Source: Burkholderiales bacterium 70-64
GTDB lineage: Bacteria > Pseudomonadota > Gammaproteobacteria > Burkholderiales > Burkholderiaceae_E
Length of the DNA: 64,000 bases
Assembly: GCA_001898645.1 (NCBI GenBank)
Contig: MKUQ01000033.1
Span: 62,850 to 126,849 of the forward strand
Direction of reading: 5' to 3'
Made by a program: the position numbers and the translations under genes. How positions within the stretch are numbered: position 1 is the stretch's first letter; each line of letters starts with the position of its first letter. Of the stretch, positions 60,366-64,000 are shown piece by piece. The notes under the pieces were generated by a model. That model made no database searches. It was not told where the DNA came from and was given only the letters and a program-made list of their open reading frames with translations.

Positions 60366-61111
60366 GCATCAAGGGGATCATCTTCGACCTGTACGGCACG
60401 CTGATCGACATCGAGACCGACGAGTCGATGGACGAGATCTACCGCGCCATCGCGCATTACCTCACCTACCACGGCGTCAACCTCCACCGCTGGGGCGTGC
60501 GCGAGCGCTACCAGCAGATCATGACGCAGCAGAAGGAGGCGCGCGGTGAGGACTACCCGGAGATCGACGTCGAGGCCATCTGGAACACCCTGCTCTGGCA
60601 GGAAGGCATCGAGAGGGCGCCGACGCGCCGCCGGCTTGCCCGGGTGCTGGCGCAGCTCTACCGCGGGATCTCGCGCAAGCGGCTGCAGCTCTATCCGGAG
60701 GTGAGAAGGACGCTGGATGCGCTGCGGCCCGCCTATCGCCTGGCCGTGGTCTCCGATGCGCAGCCGTGCTTCGCCGTGCCGGAGATGCGTGCCATGGGGC
60801 TTGCCGGCTACTTCCAGCCGATCGTCATCTCGGCGCGCTACGGCTACCGCAAGCCCGACCGGCGCCTGTTCGAGAAGGCGCTGGCGATGATGCGACTCGC
60901 GCCGCACGAGGTGCTGCACGTGGGCAACGACATGTTCCGCGACATCCATGGCGCGCAGGGGCTCGGCATCCGCAGCATCTTCGTGGAATCCAACCAGGGC
61001 GCGAGCTCGCATGCCGATACCCGGCCCGACCGCGTGGCCGCGGGATTCGGGCAGGTGCTCGAGGCCGTGGCGTCGCTGGCCGACGCGGATTCGGCGCCGT
61101 GCCGGCAGTAG
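60362..61111 (+). CDS. HAD-superfamily phosphatase-like hydrolase
   Basis: A 249-aa HAD hydrolase: motif I 'IIFDLYGTLIDIE' (nucleophile Asp, with Tyr at +2 where phosphatases have Asp), motif II 'LAVVSDAQP', motif III Lys in 'GYRKPDRRLFEKAL', motif IV 'LHVGNDMFRDIHGA'. Coupled to the APH-like kinase upstream. A haloacid-dehalogenase-like or phosphatase role cannot be decided from the motifs. Confidence 0.83.
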   Translation: MSIKGIIFDLYGTLIDIETDESMDEIYRAIAHYLTYHGVNLHRWGVRERYQQIMTQQKEARGEDYPEIDVEAIWNTLLWQEGIERAPTRRRLARVLAQLYRGISRKRLQLYPEVRRTLDALRPAYRLAVVSDAQPCFAVPEMRAMGLAGYFQPIVISARYGYRKPDRRLFEKALAMMRLAPHEVLHVGNDMFRDIHGAQGLGIRSIFVESNQGASSHADTRPDRVAAGFGQVLEAVASLADADSAPCRQ

Positions 61112-61317
61112 CGGTTGTCCACGCGACGATCGGGCCGCTGCGGGCCCTGAGGCGGCCACAGGCTTCCGGGGCGACCCGCGTCGCGCCTCGCGCGCGGGTG
61201 TCCGGCGCGAGGGTTTACGGCGCGCCGGGGTGCGCCTATGCTGGGTGCCATGGCCGGCCGCGGCGGCACGGGCGGCCACGATACCCGGCCGAATCGCCGC
61301 TCGCGGAGTTCCGCATC
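61112..61317. other. Intergenic stretch without a recognisable gene
   Basis: About 200 bp of GC-rich DNA between the HAD gene and the zinc-finger gene. A weak -10-like TATGCT is present near 61237, but I see no convincing promoter, terminator or open frame. Confidence 0.4.
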
Positions 61318-61611
61318 GTGGCAGCATCGTGCACGCACCTCGACCAGGTCCACGACGTTCGGGCGCGCACGCCGCAAGGCTGCGAAGAGTGCCTGCGCAC
61401 CGGCGGCCGGTGGGTCCATCTGCGTCTGTGCCTCGCCTGCGGGCACGTAGGCTGCTGCGACCAGTCCCCGGGCCGGCATGCGACGCGGCACTTTCGCCAG
61501 ACCGGCCATCCGGTCATGGCCAGCTTCGAGCCGGACGAGGACTGGGGCTGGTGCTACGTGGACGAGCTGATGATGGAGCCCGCGCCGCGTGCGCGAGGGC
61601 CCCGGCCATGA
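61318..61611 (+). CDS. UBP-type zinc finger protein
   Basis: A 97-aa protein consisting of one UBP zinc finger (ubiquitin-hydrolase-type fold). Ligand candidates are Cys22, Cys25, Cys38, Cys41, His43, Cys46, His54, His57 and His64 ('GCEECLRTGGRWVHLRLCLACG' in part, 'GHVGCCDQSPGRHATRHF'). Bacterial single-domain versions have unknown partners, since ubiquitin is absent. GTG start is chosen as the last start before the conserved domain. Coupled (ATGA) to the next gene. Confidence 0.8.
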   Translation: MAASCTHLDQVHDVRARTPQGCEECLRTGGRWVHLRLCLACGHVGCCDQSPGRHATRHFRQTGHPVMASFEPDEDWGWCYVDELMMEPAPRARGPRP

Positions 61612-62543
61612 CCGCCGCCGTGGAAAGCGCCTGGCCCGAGCTGCCGTTCGCCGCATGGCGGGAGACCTTCGAGACCCTGCATATGTGGATGCAGATCGTG
61701 GGCAAGACACGCCTGGCGCTCGCGCCCATGGAGAACCACTGGTGGCAGGTGGCCCTCTATGTCACCGCGCGCGGCCTGACCACTTCCGTGATCCCGTGCG
61801 AGGCGCGCGTGTTCTCGGTCGAGTTCGACTTCCTGGATCACCGGCTCCGCGTGTGCGCTGCCGATGGCGCGACGCGCACGCTGGCGCTCTCTGCGCGTCC
61901 GGTGGCCGACTTCTACGCCGAGTACCTGGGCGCCTTGCGCTCGATGGGAATCGCGTGCCGCTTCCCGCGGCCCGCGCCGGTGGAGGTGGAGACGGCCATC
62001 CCGTTTGCCGAAGACCGGCAGCATGCCGCCTACGATCCGGTCGCCGCGCATCGATGGTGGCAGATCCTCGTCCAGGGCGATCGCGTGATGAAGCGCTTCC
62101 GCGGCCGCTTCATCGGCAAGGCGAGCCCCGTGCATTTCTTCTGGGGCAGCTTCGATCATGCGAGCACGCGTTTCTCGGGCCGGCGTGCGCCGCGCCACCC
62201 GGGCGGCGCGCCGAACTGCCCCGACTATGTGATGGAAGAAGCCTACTCGCACGAATGCAGCAGTTGCGGCCTGTGGCCCGGGGGGGCGGCGCTCGGCGAG
62301 CCGGCGTTCTATGCCTACTGCTATCCCGAACCGGCCGGCTACGCCCGACGCACGATCGGCCCGGCCGGCGCGCGCTACGACGAGGCCCTGCGCGAATTCA
62401 TCCTTCCCGTCTCGTGCGTGCGTGGATCGGCCGACCCCGACGCGGCCGTGCTGGAGTTCCTGCAATCCACCTACGAGGCCGGCGCCGAGCTGGCGCACTG
62501 GGATCGCGCGGCCCTGGAGCGTGTGCGGCAAGAATGGCCGTGA
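61608..62543 (+). CDS. DUF5996 family protein
   Basis: A 311-aa cytosolic protein with the DUF5996 pattern: 'WPELPFAAWRETFETLHMW' at the start, 'NHWWQVALYVTARGLTTSVI', 'GKASPVHFFWGSFDHASTRF' and 'EEAYSHECSSCGLWPGG'. No catalytic motif is known to me. Coupled to the zinc finger gene upstream. Confidence 0.82.
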   Translation: MTAAVESAWPELPFAAWRETFETLHMWMQIVGKTRLALAPMENHWWQVALYVTARGLTTSVIPCEARVFSVEFDFLDHRLRVCAADGATRTLALSARPVADFYAEYLGALRSMGIACRFPRPAPVEVETAIPFAEDRQHAAYDPVAAHRWWQILVQGDRVMKRFRGRFIGKASPVHFFWGSFDHASTRFSGRRAPRHPGGAPNCPDYVMEEAYSHECSSCGLWPGGAALGEPAFYAYCYPEPAGYARRTIGPAGARYDEALREFILPVSCVRGSADPDAAVLEFLQSTYEAGAELAHWDRAALERVRQEWP

Positions 62544-62631
62544 CCGCCGGTATCGTTGAGCGACATCATGTCGCGCCGGACGGCTTCCCGGCATCGTCCG
62601 TCGACCCCACTCGAAAAGGACCCATGCCGTC

Positions 62632-63015
62632 ATGAGCGCGATCGATGCCGTCACCCGCGATCTCCTCGAGCACACCGAAGTGCTCACCCTCGTCACCCAG
62701 GGGCCCGATGGCCCGCACGTCGTGGGCAACTGGGGCGACTACGCCCGCCGCCTCGGCTTCGACGACGGCCGCATCGTGCTGCCGGCCGGGCACTACCACC
62801 AGACCGAGGAGAACCTGCGCCGCGACAACCGCATCCAGATGATGGCCGGCTCGCGTGCGGTGCGCGGCAGCCGCGGCCCCGGCCAGGGCTGCGTGATCCG
62901 GGGTACGGCCAGCGTGCAGACCGAGGGCGAGGCCTTCGATCGTACCCGGGCGGCCTTCCCGTGGGCGCGCGGCGCGCTGGTGATCGCCATCGAGAGCATC
63001 CAGATGCAGTTGTAG
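62632..63015 (+). CDS. Pyridoxamine 5'-phosphate oxidase-like flavin protein
   Basis: A 127-aa split-barrel protein of the pyridoxamine-phosphate-oxidase/flavin-reductase type: 'VLTLVTQGPDGPHVVGNWGDY', 'RIVLPAGHYHQTEENLRRD' and 'GQGCVIRGTASVQTEG'. Small members bind FMN, haem or F420, and roles range from oxidase to storage. No partner gene is coupled to it. Confidence 0.72.
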   Translation: MSAIDAVTRDLLEHTEVLTLVTQGPDGPHVVGNWGDYARRLGFDDGRIVLPAGHYHQTEENLRRDNRIQMMAGSRAVRGSRGPGQGCVIRGTASVQTEGEAFDRTRAAFPWARGALVIAIESIQMQL

Positions 63016-63044
63016 CGCATAATTCGCCGGTCGACGACGGCCCA

Positions 63045-63082
63045 GGGCCTGTTCACGCTACGATCGCAGCGTGAACAGGCCC
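63045..63082 (+). promoter_or_regulatory. Perfect hairpin directly before hsp20
   Basis: A perfect 15-bp stem (GGGCCTGTTCACGCT with AGCGTGAACAGGCCC) closes an 8-nt loop and ends 5 nt before the hsp20 ATG. The ribosome-binding region therefore lies in the stem, and no other Shine-Dalgarno sequence is visible. It may be a translational switch such as an RNA thermometer, or a terminator for the upstream gene; there is no U-run. Confidence 0.6.
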
Positions 63083-63087
63083 CAACC

Positions 63088-63510
63088 ATGAGCAACAGGA
63101 ACGACCCGACCGGCTGGATGTGGGCGCAGGCCTGCGATCTGATCGAGCAGGCCGAGCGGCTGCATCGCCAGTTCTTCAGCCCCGCCGTCTCCCGGCGCGC
63201 GCTCGCGACCTGGGAGCCGCCGGTCGACGTGTTCGAGGACGAGCGCGAGCTGGTCGTCGTGGTGGCCATGCCGGGCGTGGCCGTCGAGGGCATGCAGGTG
63301 ACCAGCGAACCCGGCGCGCTGGTGGTGCGCGGCGTGCGCTCGCTCCCGCTGTCGGGATCGCGCTACCGCGTGCGCCAGCTCGAGATCCCCTATGGGGCCT
63401 TCGAGCGGCGCATTCCGCTGCCGCCCGGACGGTTCGAGGCCGCTGCGCCCGAGCTGGCCCAGGGCTGCCTGGTGGTGAGGCTGCGCAAGCCGGCCCAGGT
63501 TCGTTCATGA
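63088..63510 (+). CDS. Small heat shock protein Hsp20
   Basis: A 140-aa alpha-crystallin-domain chaperone. The domain runs from 'WEPPVDVFEDERELVVVVAMPGV' (in part) to 'ELAQGCLVVRLRKPAQ'. It lacks the classic C-terminal I-x-I/V. Such proteins hold unfolding proteins under stress. It overlaps the lon start by 4 bp (ATGA), placing chaperone and protease in one transcript. Confidence 0.88.
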   Translation: MSNRNDPTGWMWAQACDLIEQAERLHRQFFSPAVSRRALATWEPPVDVFEDERELVVVVAMPGVAVEGMQVTSEPGALVVRGVRSLPLSGSRYRVRQLEIPYGAFERRIPLPPGRFEAAAPELAQGCLVVRLRKPAQVRS

Positions 63511-64000
63511 ACGACGAGACCCTGCACGGCGACAGCGGCACGCACCCGCCGCACGGCGAGGCGGCCGGCGAAGCGCAGGCGGCCGCACCCGCTGCGCGCG
63601 CGGAGGGCACCGGACGCCCGCTGCCGGAAGACGCGCTGATCATCCTTCCGGTGCGCAACGTCGTCATGTTCCCCGGCACGGTGTTCCCGCTCACCGTCGG
63701 GCGCGAACGCTCGCGCGCGGCGGTGCAGGAGGCGGTGCGCCTGGAGCGCCCGATCGGCGTGCTGCTGCAGAGCAAGCCCGAGGCCGAGGAGCCGGGGCCC
63801 GACGAGCTGCACTGGGTCGGCACCAGCGCCGGCGTGCTGCGCTACGTCACCACGCCCGACGGCACCCACCACGTGATCGCCAAGGGCCTGCGGCGCTTCC
63901 GCGTGCTGCAGTTCCTCGAGGGCCATGCCTTCCCGGCCGCGCGCGTGCAGTACATCGACGATCCCGAGCAGCTCGACCCGGAGATCGAAGGGCGCGTGCG
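63507..64000 (+). CDS. lon: Lon protease, N-terminal part (cut by window end)
   Basis: The first about 164 residues of an ATP-dependent Lon protease. After a variable, low-complexity N-terminus (about 1-38) the substrate-binding domain begins at 'DALIILPVRNVVMFPGTVFPL' (in part) and continues with 'RPIGVLLQSKPEAEEP' and 'HHVIAKGLRRFRVLQFLEG'. The AAA+ and protease domains lie beyond the window. Translationally coupled to hsp20. Confidence 0.9.
   Translation, partial: MNDETLHGDSGTHPPHGEAAGEAQAAAPAARAEGTGRPLPEDALIILPVRNVVMFPGTVFPLTVGRERSRAAVQEAVRLERPIGVLLQSKPEAEEPGPDELHWVGTSAGVLRYVTTPDGTHHVIAKGLRRFRVLQFLEGHAFPAARVQYIDDPEQLDPEIEGRV

Overview
The window is a compact, very GC-rich (about 70%) stretch of bacterial chromosome with no tRNA, rRNA, CRISPR or recognisable transposase. 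Gene content points to a metabolically versatile betaproteobacterium (Burkholderiales/Rhodocyclales type): branched-chain-type ABC uptake, TTQ amine dehydrogenase, Azoarcus-type benzoyl-CoA reductase, DUF1302/DUF1329/MMPL envelope genes, glycogen genes and an aryl-polyene-like cluster. I cannot name the genus.

Layout. (1) 1-3.5 kb: livH, a fused livM-livG and livF, an importer probably for an aromatic acid or amino acid. (2) 3.5-4.15 kb and 28.6-29.3 kb: two direct copies of a non-coding, nested inverted-repeat element that bracket the next block. (3) 4.2-28.6 kb: an amine/aldehyde catabolic block. A sigma-54 activator and a zinc alcohol dehydrogenase face a perfect sigma-54 promoter that starts a TTQ amine dehydrogenase operon (B-E-D-A plus two cytochromes c and an aldehyde dehydrogenase). 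Then come DUF1329, DUF1302, an MMPL exporter, TerB and YCF48 proteins, a second aldehyde dehydrogenase, a UPF0261/HAD/permease/aminotransferase group, and a tandem four-haem MauG/CcpA-like protein. (4) 29.4-34.7 kb, minus strand: an anaerobic operon encoding bzd-class benzoyl-CoA reductase (N, O, P, Q), an FdI-type ferredoxin and a hemerythrin, behind a class-II FNR promoter with a second palindrome over the predicted start site.

(5) 34.9-36.3 kb: a collapsed dipZ (thiol:disulfide interchange) pseudogene followed by an intact exported MsrA. (6) 36.3-43.3 kb, minus strand: glgC, a GH57 enzyme, glgP and glgA, nearly touching or overlapping. (7) 43.4-45.2 kb: DUF2934, a LEA-type lipoprotein and cysteine synthase. 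(8) 45.4-58.1 kb: an aryl-polyene-like lipid/pigment cluster (ACP, adenylating ligase, two hotdog dehydratases, ketosynthase, chain-length-factor-like protein, ketoreductase, methyltransferase, acyltransferases, LolA-like carrier, MMPL exporter, glycosyltransferase). It has an unexpected polysaccharide deacetylase and several low-complexity insertions. (9) 58-64 kb: MipA-like porin, small secreted protein, APH-like kinase coupled to a HAD phosphatase, zinc-finger UBP and DUF5996 proteins, a flavin-type small oxidase, Hsp20 and the start of lon.

The genes suggest a cell that takes up aromatic acids and amines, oxidises amines in the periplasm to aldehydes and then acids, and can reduce the aromatic ring without oxygen. 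The most notable non-coding signals are the duplicated nested inverted-repeat element, the two well-formed catabolic promoters (sigma-54 and FNR) and a hairpin immediately before hsp20-lon.
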